NCBI GenBank assembly: GCA_028703095.1 | Contig: JAQVNO010000003.1 | Coordinates: 1-40,590, forward strand | Reading direction: 5' to 3' | Length of the DNA: 40,590 nt | DNA from: Bacteroidales bacterium | Lineage (GTDB): Bacteria; Bacteroidota; Bacteroidia; Bacteroidales; WCHB1-69 | In this document: piece after piece, positions 26,391 through 34,768 of the stretch | Layout of the letters: each line of letters begins with the position of its first letter | Position numbering within the stretch: position 1 is the first letter of the stretch | The notes under the pieces: model-generated | What the model saw: the letters and a program-made list of their open reading frames with translations, nothing else | Told to the model about the DNA's origin: nothing | Databases searched by the model: none | Made by a program: the position numbers and the translations under genes

Positions 26391-26398
26391 CAAAAATA
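26391..26398 (-). promoter_or_regulatory. Predicted -7 element for the DUF1573 gene
   Basis: CAAAAATA on plus reads TATTTTTG on minus. Confidence 0.5.
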
Positions 26399-26419
26399 AA
26401 GCCAAAATATAAATGATTA

Positions 26420-27652
26420 TTAATCTTCGGGGTTAACCTTTTCAAAATGATATCCGAAAGAAGGCAAAAAAGGATTTCCTAAAATATTTTTCAAAAAATC
26501 TACGTATGCATCAGTAAAGGTATACTCGTTGGTATTATAATAAATATCCTGTAATGGTTGATTTCCGATAAATCCCATATCAATGCTTGTAGCATTGTAT
26601 TCTTCTAATTCTTCTTTTTTGACAATTTTATTCATTACCGGCATTTTACCATAATCTTCTCGTAGCAATAAATCCAACACTTTATCAGCAAGTGTAGACG
26701 TAAGCATGGCATCATATTTACAACATTCTCCGGAGCGTGGATAATAACCTGATATTTGTGAGCGAGCTGAAATTCCCAATCTATTTGAAATTTCTGATGC
26801 GATAACGCCACTAACACCACCAAAACGTTTATGTCCATACTCATCGGTTTCAGCACTTGCATATACCATGTTTAATTGCTTACTTGTATCGTCCCACCAT
26901 CGTACTCCTTCGGATACAGCAATGATTAAGTTTTTCTTTTCATTATATTTTTTTTGAACTATTTCAAAAAAATGTTCCTTATTCTCCTTTGTCATTTGAT
27001 GTTCCGGTATTAATGCTAATTCAGCGCCACCAAAAACAGCGCTTCCTGTTAACCATCCGGCGTCTCGACCCATTACTTCAACCACCATAATGCGTTGATG
27101 CGATTCATTAGTAGAGCGTAAATGACGCACCATCTCACTAACTCTTAATGCTCCTGAAGGAAAACCGGGACAAAGCACCGCTTCTACCGCTTTATTTTGG
27201 AATGTATGAATAGTTCGTGTACGTAAATCATTATCGATAGTTTTAGGAAAACCTATGACCGGAATTCCTTCTTGTTCATACAAACGTTTAGCTGCACCGT
27301 TGGTATCATCGCCCCCAATGGTAATCAAAATATCAATTTTATATCTTTTTAAATTATTAATAATTTGGGGCACCCTTGATTCCGGATTATTTTTTGTTGG
27401 GAAAGGATTTGTTCTACTGGATAAAAGTGCAGTGCCTCCATACATGCCATTATACGGTTGATTGGTTAAATCTACAATATCCCCATCTCCCAATAAACCT
27501 TTCCAACCTGCACGGATTCCATACACTTTATAACCAAGAATCAATGCTCTGTTTCTGATATGTTCGATACTCGAATTAATGGCAGGGGTATCACCTCCTC
27601 CCGATAAAATAGCTAAAACTTTACCTTTGTATATTTTTTCTGAACGTTGCAT
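26420..27652 (-). CDS. pfp: 6-phosphofructokinase with PPi-type signature
   Basis: 410 aa. It phosphorylates fructose 6-phosphate to the 1,6-bisphosphate. Two residues point to pyrophosphate rather than ATP as donor: GGDD at 113-116 (ATP enzymes have GGDG) and Lys137 in PKTIDND (ATP enzymes have Gly). Asp140 is the catalytic base position. The substrate motif MGRDAGWL is also present. The N-terminal SGGGDTPAIN loop differs from the SGGDAPGMN of ATP enzymes. It has its own -7 element at 27675. A PPi enzyme is reversible, and ppdK at 5543 can make or use the same PPi. Donor preference is inferred from these residues. Confidence 0.9.
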   Translation of the reverse strand: MQRSEKIYKGKVLAILSGGGDTPAINSSIEHIRNRALILGYKVYGIRAGWKGLLGDGDIVDLTNQPYNGMYGGTALLSSRTNPFPTKNNPESRVPQIINNLKRYKIDILITIGGDDTNGAAKRLYEQEGIPVIGFPKTIDNDLRTRTIHTFQNKAVEAVLCPGFPSGALRVSEMVRHLRSTNESHQRIMVVEVMGRDAGWLTGSAVFGGAELALIPEHQMTKENKEHFFEIVQKKYNEKKNLIIAVSEGVRWWDDTSKQLNMVYASAETDEYGHKRFGGVSGVIASEISNRLGISARSQISGYYPRSGECCKYDAMLTSTLADKVLDLLLREDYGKMPVMNKIVKKEELEEYNATSIDMGFIGNQPLQDIYYNTNEYTFTDAYVDFLKNILGNPFLPSFGYHFEKVNPED

Positions 27653-27674
27653 AGTAACTTATTTTTATAATGTA

Positions 27675-27682
27675 CAAAATTA
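27675..27682 (-). promoter_or_regulatory. Predicted -7 element for the phosphofructokinase gene
   Basis: CAAAATTA on plus reads TAATTTTG on minus, 23 bases upstream of the start. Confidence 0.45.
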
Positions 27683-27810
27683 GTATAAATTTCCATAAAA
27701 AAAACGAAACAACCCCGAAAAAGGGTAAAAATTATTCATATGTTAAAATCAACCTGAGAATTAGATTATTATATAAATTATTAGAAACAATCAAAAAATA
27801 TCAAATAGTA

Positions 27811-27818
27811 TACATTTG
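27811..27818 (+). promoter_or_regulatory. Predicted -7 element for the DksA-like/lspA unit
   Basis: TACATTTG matches TAnnTTTG about 93 bases before the ATG at 27912. Confidence 0.55.
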
Positions 27819-27900
27819 CTATTGATTTTTATTATAATTTTGAAAAATATTAGATGCAGTAATATTTTATTACGTTTTACAACATTAGTATTTATAAAAC

Positions 27901-27906
27901 AGGAGG
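27901..27906 (+). promoter_or_regulatory. Strong Shine-Dalgarno sequence
   Basis: AGGAGG, five bases before the ATG at 27912. It decides the start against an upstream in-frame ATG at 27816. Such a perfect site is rare in Bacteroidota and is not seen before the other genes here. Confidence 0.75.
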
Positions 27907-27911
27907 TTATT

Positions 27912-28310
27912 ATGAATGAAGTGAAAGGATCTCTACGATATTCGGATGAGGAATTACAAGAATTTAAAGAATTAATTCTCGAAAAATTGGAGCAAGCCAA
28001 GCAAGACATGAAAATGTATGTTGACGCCCTTAGCGGAACTACAGGAAATGACATTGCCGATACTTCTCCCACATTTAAAGTTTTAGAAGAAGGGCAGCAA
28101 ACATTGTTTAAAGAAGAAACAGGAAGACTCGCCTCCAGACTTGAAAAATACATAAGTAATTTAGAAGCCGCATTAATACGTATAGAGAACAAAACATATG
28201 GCATTTGTAGAGAAAGCGGAGAATTAATTCCAAAAGAAAGATTGAAAATTGTACCACATGCTACTTTGTCCTACGACGCAAAGATTAATGAAAAAAAAAG
28301 TAATAAGTGA
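27912..28310 (+). CDS. TraR/DksA-like regulator with degenerate zinc finger
   Basis: 132 aa from the ATG at 27912, just after AGGAGG. The open frame begins earlier at 27816, upstream of a plausible promoter exit, and is rejected. A long coiled-coil region (about 5-95: LQEFKELILEKLEQAKQDMKMYV and RLASRLEKYISNLEAALIRI) precedes the finger region YGICRESGELIPKERLKIVPHATLS. Only one of the four Cys of a DksA zinc finger remains, as is common in the Bacteroidota branch. DksA proteins enter the RNA polymerase secondary channel and work with ppGpp. The DGLSGT-like tip reads DALSGTTGNDIADTSP. Its stop overlaps the GTG start of lspA. Confidence 0.88.
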   Translation: MNEVKGSLRYSDEELQEFKELILEKLEQAKQDMKMYVDALSGTTGNDIADTSPTFKVLEEGQQTLFKEETGRLASRLEKYISNLEAALIRIENKTYGICRESGELIPKERLKIVPHATLSYDAKINEKKSNK

Positions 28311-28921
28311 AACGAAAATCATTAATTGCTGTTAGCATCATATTATTGATTTTAGTTGCCGACCAGGTGCTAAAAATTTGGATAAAAACTTCTTTTATAT
28401 TGGGCGAAGAACTTTCTGTTTTTGGCTCTTGGTTTAAACTTCATTTTATCGAAAATGAAGGAATGGCATTCGGCATTGTTTTCTTTGGAGGCTATTGGGG
28501 TAAATTATTATTAACCCTATTCCGTATCATAGCTTCCGGATGTATTATCTGGTTGATATATAAAATGATAAAATCTTATATTTCTATGGGTCTATTAGTA
28601 TGTATGTCGCTGATAGCAGCAGGAGCCATTGGAAATATCATTGATTGCGTTTTTTATGGAAGACTATTCTCTGAAAGTAATTATTTTTCCCCACCGTCCG
28701 AATTTATGCCGGCTTCAGGTGGATATGCTCCCTTTATGCAAGGAAAAGTAGTCGATATGTTTCAAGTAGACTTATTTACTATAGGAAACTTTAACTTCTT
28801 TCCCGCTATATTTAATATTGCAGATGCCAGCATCACTATAGGACTTTTCGTCATGATATTATTTTTCTATAAAACATTATCCGCTTTTATTTCCTCTTTT
28901 GAAAAAAAAGAACAAAAATAA
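28307..28921 (+). CDS. lspA: Lipoprotein signal peptidase (signal peptidase II)
   Basis: 204 aa starting at GTG, which overlaps the TGA of the upstream gene as GTGA, so translation is probably coupled. It removes signal peptides from prolipoproteins in the inner membrane, four helices. Conserved parts are VADQVLKIWIK, FIENEGMAFGI, AAGAIGNIIDCVFYGRL, and the catalytic Asp150 (GKVVDMFQ) and Asp173 (FNIADASI). It has an extra loop between GR and KVVD (residues 120-146: SESNYFSPPSEFM) seen in Bacteroidota forms. It would mature all the lipoproteins in this window. Confidence 0.96.
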   Translation: MKRKSLIAVSIILLILVADQVLKIWIKTSFILGEELSVFGSWFKLHFIENEGMAFGIVFFGGYWGKLLLTLFRIIASGCIIWLIYKMIKSYISMGLLVCMSLIAAGAIGNIIDCVFYGRLFSESNYFSPPSEFMPASGGYAPFMQGKVVDMFQVDLFTIGNFNFFPAIFNIADASITIGLFVMILFFYKTLSAFISSFEKKEQK

Positions 28922-29268
28922 ACCTTATTAATTTTCATTTAAAAATATTTTCAAACTCCATTTTTATTGTATTTTTTAGTAACCAATTGTATTACACGGA
29001 GAGACATAAATTTTAGAATCTAATTAAAATGATGAATTTTTCATACTATTTGACGCCAAAAAAAGCAATTTTTATAATTTTTTAAGCAAATTACTTTTTT
29101 TTACAAAAAATACTATACGCCTGTTTATCAACTCTATAGTTAATTTTCGTATTTTTTTTAGAATCAGCCCATTACAAATAAATATTCTTTTTCTATCTGT
29201 TTTTCAATGTCTTATAAAATATTTAAAAAAAAAATTTAAATTAATGTTTTTGATATTCAAAATAATTT
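28922..29268. other. AT-rich intergenic region, no gene seen
   Basis: About 350 bases of poly-A/T-rich DNA between lspA and the HU gene. I found no open frame with coding character, tRNA, clear terminator or riboswitch. Curved, AT-rich DNA upstream of a highly expressed HU gene would fit a promoter-enhancing role, which is only a guess. Confidence 0.5.
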
Positions 29269-29276
29269 TATCTTTG
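29269..29276 (+). promoter_or_regulatory. Predicted -7 element for the HU gene
   Basis: TATCTTTG matches TAnnTTTG 50 bases before the ATG, with a TTTG at 29249-29252 upstream. Confidence 0.6.
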
Positions 29277-29326
29277 CCAACAAGAAACAAAAAAATAATT
29301 AATTCATCATTTAAAACAATTGTAAC

Positions 29327-29611
29327 ATGACAAAAGCAGAAGTAGTAGCTGAAATAGCTAACAAAACTGGCATTGAAAAAGTAGCCGTTCAAGAAGTAGT
29401 TGAAACATTTATGTCAACTGTAAAAAACTCTTTATTAAAGAAAGACAATGTTTATTTAAGAGGCTTTGGAAGCTTTGTAGTAAAAGAAAGAGCTCAAAAA
29501 ACCGGTAGGAATATTTCAAAGAATACAACTATCGTTATTCCTGCTCACAAAATCCCTGCATTTAAACCTGCAAAATCTTTTACAAGTACAATTAAAGCCA
29601 AACTAAAATAA
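29327..29611 (+). CDS. HU family DNA-binding protein
   Basis: 94 aa, single HU/IHF domain. It starts MTKAEVVAEIANKTGIEKVAVQEVVETFMSTV. The dimer and arm region reads VYLRGFGSFVVKERAQKTGRNISKNTTIVIPAHKIPAFKPAKSF, with the DNA-intercalating Pro in the arm tip replaced by Thr/Ile-rich residues. It bends and compacts chromosomal DNA as a dimer. A 29-aa basic protein gene follows after 16 bases, probably on the same transcript. Confidence 0.95.
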   Translation: MTKAEVVAEIANKTGIEKVAVQEVVETFMSTVKNSLLKKDNVYLRGFGSFVVKERAQKTGRNISKNTTIVIPAHKIPAFKPAKSFTSTIKAKLK

Positions 29612-29627
29612 ATAAAGAGTATCAATT

Positions 29628-29717
29628 ATGCCAAGCGGAAAGAAAAGAAAGAGACACAAGATGGCAACTCACAAAAAGAAAAAACGTCTACGAAAAAATA
29701 GACATAAGAAAAAATAA
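29628..29717 (+). CDS. 29-aa very basic protein, AURKAIP1/COX24-domain-like
   Basis: A tiny gene of 29 codons: it begins MPSGKKRKRHKMATHKKKKR and ends LRKNRHKKK. More than half of the residues are Lys or Arg. The sequence matches the short AURKAIP1/COX24-like proteins that many Bacteroidota carry, whose mitochondrial relative (mS38) is a ribosomal protein. A ribosome-associated role is therefore likely. It lies between the HU gene and RNase G and is closed by a strong hairpin at 29749. Confidence 0.85.
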   Translation: MPSGKKRKRHKMATHKKKKRLRKNRHKKK

Positions 29718-29748
29718 TCTTTTTGTGAAAAATTACCTTTATGAAATT

Positions 29749-29790
29749 AAACTACATATTCAAGATTATGAATATGTAGTTTGATTTTGT
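29749..29790 (+). terminator. Strong hairpin after the HU/29-aa unit
   Basis: A perfect 14-bp stem AAACTACATATTCA (29749-29762) with TGAATATGTAGTTT (29769-29782), loop AGATTA, then a short T-rich stretch. Confidence 0.75.
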
Positions 29791-29820
29791 ATATAAACAT
29801 CAATTGTACTTTTTAAAAGA

Positions 29821-31407
29821 ATGCAGGAAAAAGAAACACACAAAAAATTATTTGTAAACATTTCTGATTCCAATATAGAAATTGCCTTACTCGAAGATGG
29901 TAATCTTGTAGAATTTACGCGAGAAATTGTAAATAATGAGTTTGCTGTTGGAGATATTTATATTGGGCGTGTAAAGAAAATTTTACCCGGATTAAATGCT
30001 GCGTTTATTGATATAGGGCACGATAAAGATGCCTTTTTGCATTATTTAGATTTGGGTGTTAAAATTAATACTATAAACAAATTTGTAAAAAACCGATTAC
30101 AAAATCATCCCAAATATAATAATCTGGATGCATTATCTTTCGACAATGAAATCTCAAAAAACGGAAACATTAAAGATGTTCTAACCGTCAACCAGCTAGT
30201 GCTTGTTCAAATTATTAAAGAATCTATCTCTACCAAAGGTCCGAGGGTTTCGGGTGAAATATCTTTAGCCGGAAGATTTTTGGTGCTTATTCCTTTTTCG
30301 AATCAAATCATGATTTCTCAAAAAATAAAAAACGATAAAGAAAAAAATCGTTTAAAAGAAATCATTAAAAAATATAAACTAAAAAACGTAGGAGTAATTA
30401 TCAGGACTGTTTCCGAAAATCAAGGCGAAGAAGAATTACGCGTTGACATGGAAACCCTTATGGAACGTTGGAATAAAGCAATGCTACATATCAGTGGCAT
30501 TAAATTTCCAAAAAAAGTAGTCAGTGAATATAATCGCATAACCTCCATGTTACGCGATCTATTAAACGACAGCTTTGAAGCTATTTATACCAATGATACT
30601 TTTAGTTATAATGAAATTCGCTCCTTTATTCAGGTTATAGCTCCGGAACGTGTCAACATTGTTAAATTACATAAAAAAAATATCCCTTTATTTGAATATT
30701 TTGGGATAGATAAACAGATACGCACCGGTTTTGGAAAAATTGTCGCTATTAAATCGGGCATTTATTTAGTTATTGAACATACAGAAGCACTACATGTGAT
30801 TGATGTAAATAGCGGACACCGCATGGATGCATGTAAAACACAAGAAGAAAATGTTTTACATGTGAATATGGAAGCTGCTATTGAGATAGCCCGACAACTG
30901 CGGTTGCGAGATATCGGAGGAATTATCGTCATTGATTTTATTGACATGCATACCTCAGAAAATCAAAGAATTCTTTATAATACTCTTAAAGAAGAAATGA
31001 AAAAGGACAGGGCATGTCATACCATTTTACCTCCCAATAAATTTGGATTGGTTCAATTAACCCGACAAAGAGTCAGACCTTCAACCGATATAGAAGTAAA
31101 AGAAAAATGCCCCTCCTGCCAGGGAACAGGAAAAATTAAACCTCCTCTACTTTTTATTGACGAAATAGAAAGTAATCTTCAATTTTTAGTTGAAAAGCAA
31201 CAAGAAAAAGAGTTAAACCTTATCGTTCATCCTTTCCTCTATGCGTATTTAACCAAGGGTTTTTTTACTATAAAACGTAAATGGAAAAAGAAATACAAAT
31301 GTCACTTAAAAATTAATTTCGATGCCTCTTATAATTTTCTTGAATATCGGTTTTTCAACGATACCTTAGGAGAAATTAACATGTGGACATATATGCACAA
31401 CAAATAA
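29821..31407 (+). CDS. rng: Ribonuclease G/E family endoribonuclease
   Basis: 528 aa, close to RNase G length and without the long RNase E scaffold tail. An S1 domain (about 40-170, GDIYIGRVKKILPGLNAAFIDIGHDKDAFLHYLD) carries an insertion around residues 80-120. The catalytic acidic residues are Asp328 (HVIDVNSGH) and Asp372 (IVIDFIDM). The zinc-link CPSC (430-433) holds the dimer. It processes rRNA and mRNA 5' ends in the cytosol. Its start is 38 bases after the upstream hairpin. Confidence 0.95.
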   Translation: MQEKETHKKLFVNISDSNIEIALLEDGNLVEFTREIVNNEFAVGDIYIGRVKKILPGLNAAFIDIGHDKDAFLHYLDLGVKINTINKFVKNRLQNHPKYNNLDALSFDNEISKNGNIKDVLTVNQLVLVQIIKESISTKGPRVSGEISLAGRFLVLIPFSNQIMISQKIKNDKEKNRLKEIIKKYKLKNVGVIIRTVSENQGEEELRVDMETLMERWNKAMLHISGIKFPKKVVSEYNRITSMLRDLLNDSFEAIYTNDTFSYNEIRSFIQVIAPERVNIVKLHKKNIPLFEYFGIDKQIRTGFGKIVAIKSGIYLVIEHTEALHVIDVNSGHRMDACKTQEENVLHVNMEAAIEIARQLRLRDIGGIIVIDFIDMHTSENQRILYNTLKEEMKKDRACHTILPPNKFGLVQLTRQRVRPSTDIEVKEKCPSCQGTGKIKPPLLFIDEIESNLQFLVEKQQEKELNLIVHPFLYAYLTKGFFTIKRKWKKKYKCHLKINFDASYNFLEYRFFNDTLGEINMWTYMHNK

Positions 31408-31423
31408 AGAGGCTCGTTCGCTA

Positions 31424-32230
31424 TTAATGATTGCCATTTATTTTTAATTTCTTCCACATATAACGTTTTATCCTTTGAATAACAAAGGGAGGAACAAACA
31501 ACACAAAACATACACTGACTTTAGCAAGAAATCCCGGAATATATAAAAATCGCTTTTTAAACATAGCGGAGAGACTCTTTTTCGCTAAGGCTTGCGGACA
31601 CATCATTACTCCCGTTCTTAGAGCTATGCTTCTCTGTTTTTTACTCAAATTATATAAATTGGTATCAATGGCACTCGGACAAACAACACTTATATTTACA
31701 TGATAATCTTTCATTTCGTAACGCAGTGAACGAGCAAATTGCCTTAAATACCCTTTGGTAGCACCATAAAGAGAAATCCCGGGATAGGACATCCAAGCCG
31801 TTATGGAAGAAATAAATAAGATATGTCCCGATTTTTTTTTTCGCATATAATTTGAAAAGTAAGTAGATAATAAAGTAGATGTTACGATATGCAACATTAA
31901 TATTTTACTGACCATTTCGGGAGAAGTATCGGGTATTTCCTTAAAAAAAAACATCCCCGCATTGTTAATAAGGATGTCTACATCCAGTTGTTGTTCTATA
32001 CAAAAATTAAAAAGTATTTCTGCTGATTCAGGTCCTGTTAAATCGATAAAAAAAGGTATCGCTTGGATATGAAATTCCTGTGAAAGTGTAAGACAGACTT
32101 CTTGATTTTTTAAATCTTCATTACTGACTATTATCAGATTGTATTTTTTTTTCGCTAATTCACGGGCGAATTGATAGCCGATACCGGAACTCCCTCCGGT
32201 GATTAAAGCATACGAGCTTAGATTATTCAT
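31424..32230 (-). CDS. SDR family NAD(P)-dependent oxidoreductase
   Basis: 268 aa. Rossmann motif TGGSSGIG (11-18), NNAG (89-92), and the catalytic set Ser141/142, Tyr155 (SLYGATKG) and Lys159. A basic hydrophobic C-terminus (IPGFLAKVSVCFVLFVPPFVIQRIKRY) may bind membranes. The group resembles reductases acting on lipids or ketoacyl substrates, but the substrate is unknown. It is the last gene of the minus-strand run and lies 17 bases after copA. Confidence 0.9.
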   Translation of the reverse strand: MNNLSSYALITGGSSGIGYQFARELAKKKYNLIIVSNEDLKNQEVCLTLSQEFHIQAIPFFIDLTGPESAEILFNFCIEQQLDVDILINNAGMFFFKEIPDTSPEMVSKILMLHIVTSTLLSTYFSNYMRKKKSGHILFISSITAWMSYPGISLYGATKGYLRQFARSLRYEMKDYHVNISVVCPSAIDTNLYNLSKKQRSIALRTGVMMCPQALAKKSLSAMFKKRFLYIPGFLAKVSVCFVLFVPPFVIQRIKRYMWKKLKINGNH

Positions 32231-32247
32231 AGTATAAAAAATATTGG

Positions 32248-34755
32248 TTAATGAATGTTCATTACTTTATACCCAAGTTCTTCAATAGTTTTAATTAAGA
32301 TACTATCATCAATTTCACGGGATAAAATGACTGATGCAGTTTGTGTTTCAAGGTCAACGTGAGCATTTACGCCCTCCATTTGGTTTAAAACTTCTTCCAC
32401 TCGATTGCTACAATGCATACAATTCATTCCACTTATTGTAATTACTTTATTTACATTCATCTCGTTTTTTTGTTTTTTAATTTTTTTTCTAATTTCATTT
32501 TTTTCAAAGTTATGCAACTTTAACCGTAAAGCATTTAAAACAACACTTACCGAGCTAAAACTCATCGCTGCTGCTGCCACCATAGGATTTAATTTCCATC
32601 CTAACAAAAAAAAGAAGACTCCGGCAGCCATCGGAATTCCGATAGTATTATATATAAAAGCCCAAAATAAATTTTCTTTTATGGTTTTCATTACAGCATG
32701 ACTTAATTTTACCATTTTTACAATATCTTTAATGTTGTTTTTAATTAAAACAACATCTGCTGCTTCTATTGCTATATCTGTGCCTGCACCTATGGCTATT
32801 CCTACATTCGCACGAGCTAATGCCGGTGCATCGTTTATGCCATCACCTACCATTGCTACTACTCTTCCTTCTTTAATTAATTGACTAATTATTTCATCTT
32901 TTTCATGGGGTAGAATTTCGGCATATACTTGAATGCCTCCAATTTGATTTTTAATTGCGTTTGCAGTTGTTTTATTATCACCCGTAAGCATGAAAACATC
33001 CTTTCCCATTGCTTGTAAAGAATGAATCCCTTGAATGCTATCCGGTTTTATTGTATCTGCGATGCCGATTATACCTAAAACATTGGAGGCATCAGCACAA
33101 TAAATAACAGTTTGCCCTTTGATTGCCAATTCGTTTGCTTTTTCATCAAATTCATTTATATCGATAGTATTATCACTAATAAATGATAAATTACCTACAT
33201 AATAATCTTTACCTTCAATTTGAGCTTTGATTCCTTTCCCAGGGAAAGTATAATAATTATAGACGTTTAAAAGCTTTAACCCTAACTGATTTGCCTTATC
33301 CAAAATAGCTAAAGCCAAGGGATGTTCTGATTTTTTTTCAATAGAAGCGGCTAATTGCAATATTTCTTCATTGTTTATATTACTAACTATTTCTACTACT
33401 TTTGGTTTCCCCTCTGTGATTGTTCCTGTTTTATCAAAAACAATCGTATTTATTTTATCGGCATTTTCAAGAATTTCAGCAGATTTTATTAAAATTCCGT
33501 TTTTGGCTCCTAATCCTGTGCCTACCATAATTGCTGTTGGAGTAGCTAATCCTAATGCACATGGACAAGATATTACTAAGACTGATATTCCCATAGACAT
33601 GGCAAATTCAAATGTTTGTCCTAATATTAACCAAATAACAGTCGTAAATAAAGCTATTATAATAACTATATGAACAAAATAATAACTTATCTTATCGGCA
33701 AGTTTAGAAATTGGAGCTTTGCCTGAATTTGCTTCTTCAACTAATTGAATAATTTTTGATAAAAGCGTGTTATCTCCTATCTTTTCTGCTGTAAATTCAA
33801 TATAACCGGATTTAACTATCGTAGAACCTATTACAGTATCTCCTACTTTTTTAAATACCGAAATACTTTCTCCTGTCATAACCGATTCATCTATATAACC
33901 ATCTCCTGAAATGATAATTCCATCAACAGGAACTATCCCTCCGGCTTTTACGATGATTGTATCGCCAACTGCTATAGCTTCAATTCTAACTTCATATTCT
34001 GTATTCTCCTTCCTGATAATTGCTTTATCCGGTTTAAGTTCAATTAATTTTTTTAATGCATCCGATGTTCTATTCTTTGCTTTTGATTCTAAATATTTTC
34101 CAAGAGTAATCAATGTAAGAATGGTTCCCGCTGATTCAAAGTACAAACTATTAATATATAAATGTATCGTACTTTCATCAACAGAAACAATATCATTTCC
34201 AATTTTAAATATAGCAAACATGCTGTATAATAATGCGGAAGCAGCACCTATGCTTATCAACGAATCCATATTTGGAGAAAGTTTATATAATTGTTTAAAT
34301 CCATTAATAAAATAATTTCTATTAATATAAACGATGGGTATTGTTAAAAGAAATTGTACAAAGGCAAACGAAACAGCATGTTTAATTCCCACTAAAAAAA
34401 AAGGCAATGGCATTGTAAGCATATGGCCCATTGACACATACAATAAAGGCACTAAAAATAGTATCGAAACAATTAATCTTGTTTTAATTATTTTTATTTC
34501 TTGATCATAAATATTTTCAGTATTAGATTGTATGGATTTATCTTCTTTGATAAAGGCGCGGTATCCAATACTATCTACTATTTGAATGATTTGCTTCGTA
34601 TCGGTTACGTTTTCATCATAAACAACCCACATGGCATTCGTCATGAGGTTTACATCTACAGATGAAACACCCTTCATTTCTTTTACCGATTTTTCAATTC
34701 GGGCAGCACAAGCGGCACATGTCATGCCTGTAAGATAGAATTTTTGTTTAATCAC
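32248..34755 (-). CDS. copA: Copper-translocating P-type ATPase with N- and C-terminal metal-binding domains
   Basis: 835 aa. It exports Cu(I) from the cytosol across the inner membrane. The N-terminal heavy-metal domain has GMTCAAC (Cys13, Cys16). The core shows TGES, the CPC metal site (397-399), the phosphorylated Asp441 in DKTGT, TGDN and GDGINDAPALA. After the last helices, a second heavy-metal domain follows at the C-terminus, with GMNCMHCSNRVEEVL starting near residue 773. A C-terminal domain like this looks like a fused CopZ-type chaperone. Flanked by an oxidoreductase and an SDR, 13 and 17 bases away; these neighbours do not explain copper handling. Confidence 0.95.
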   Translation of the reverse strand: MIKQKFYLTGMTCAACAARIEKSVKEMKGVSSVDVNLMTNAMWVVYDENVTDTKQIIQIVDSIGYRAFIKEDKSIQSNTENIYDQEIKIIKTRLIVSILFLVPLLYVSMGHMLTMPLPFFLVGIKHAVSFAFVQFLLTIPIVYINRNYFINGFKQLYKLSPNMDSLISIGAASALLYSMFAIFKIGNDIVSVDESTIHLYINSLYFESAGTILTLITLGKYLESKAKNRTSDALKKLIELKPDKAIIRKENTEYEVRIEAIAVGDTIIVKAGGIVPVDGIIISGDGYIDESVMTGESISVFKKVGDTVIGSTIVKSGYIEFTAEKIGDNTLLSKIIQLVEEANSGKAPISKLADKISYYFVHIVIIIALFTTVIWLILGQTFEFAMSMGISVLVISCPCALGLATPTAIMVGTGLGAKNGILIKSAEILENADKINTIVFDKTGTITEGKPKVVEIVSNINNEEILQLAASIEKKSEHPLALAILDKANQLGLKLLNVYNYYTFPGKGIKAQIEGKDYYVGNLSFISDNTIDINEFDEKANELAIKGQTVIYCADASNVLGIIGIADTIKPDSIQGIHSLQAMGKDVFMLTGDNKTTANAIKNQIGGIQVYAEILPHEKDEIISQLIKEGRVVAMVGDGINDAPALARANVGIAIGAGTDIAIEAADVVLIKNNIKDIVKMVKLSHAVMKTIKENLFWAFIYNTIGIPMAAGVFFFLLGWKLNPMVAAAAMSFSSVSVVLNALRLKLHNFEKNEIRKKIKKQKNEMNVNKVITISGMNCMHCSNRVEEVLNQMEGVNAHVDLETQTASVILSREIDDSILIKTIEELGYKVMNIH

Positions 34756-34768
34756 ATTCTTATAGTCT

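Noticed and set aside
27816-27911. Extended N-terminus of the DksA-like protein
   Set aside because: The upstream part reads as hydrophobic noise, and AGGAGG sits immediately before the ATG at 27912.
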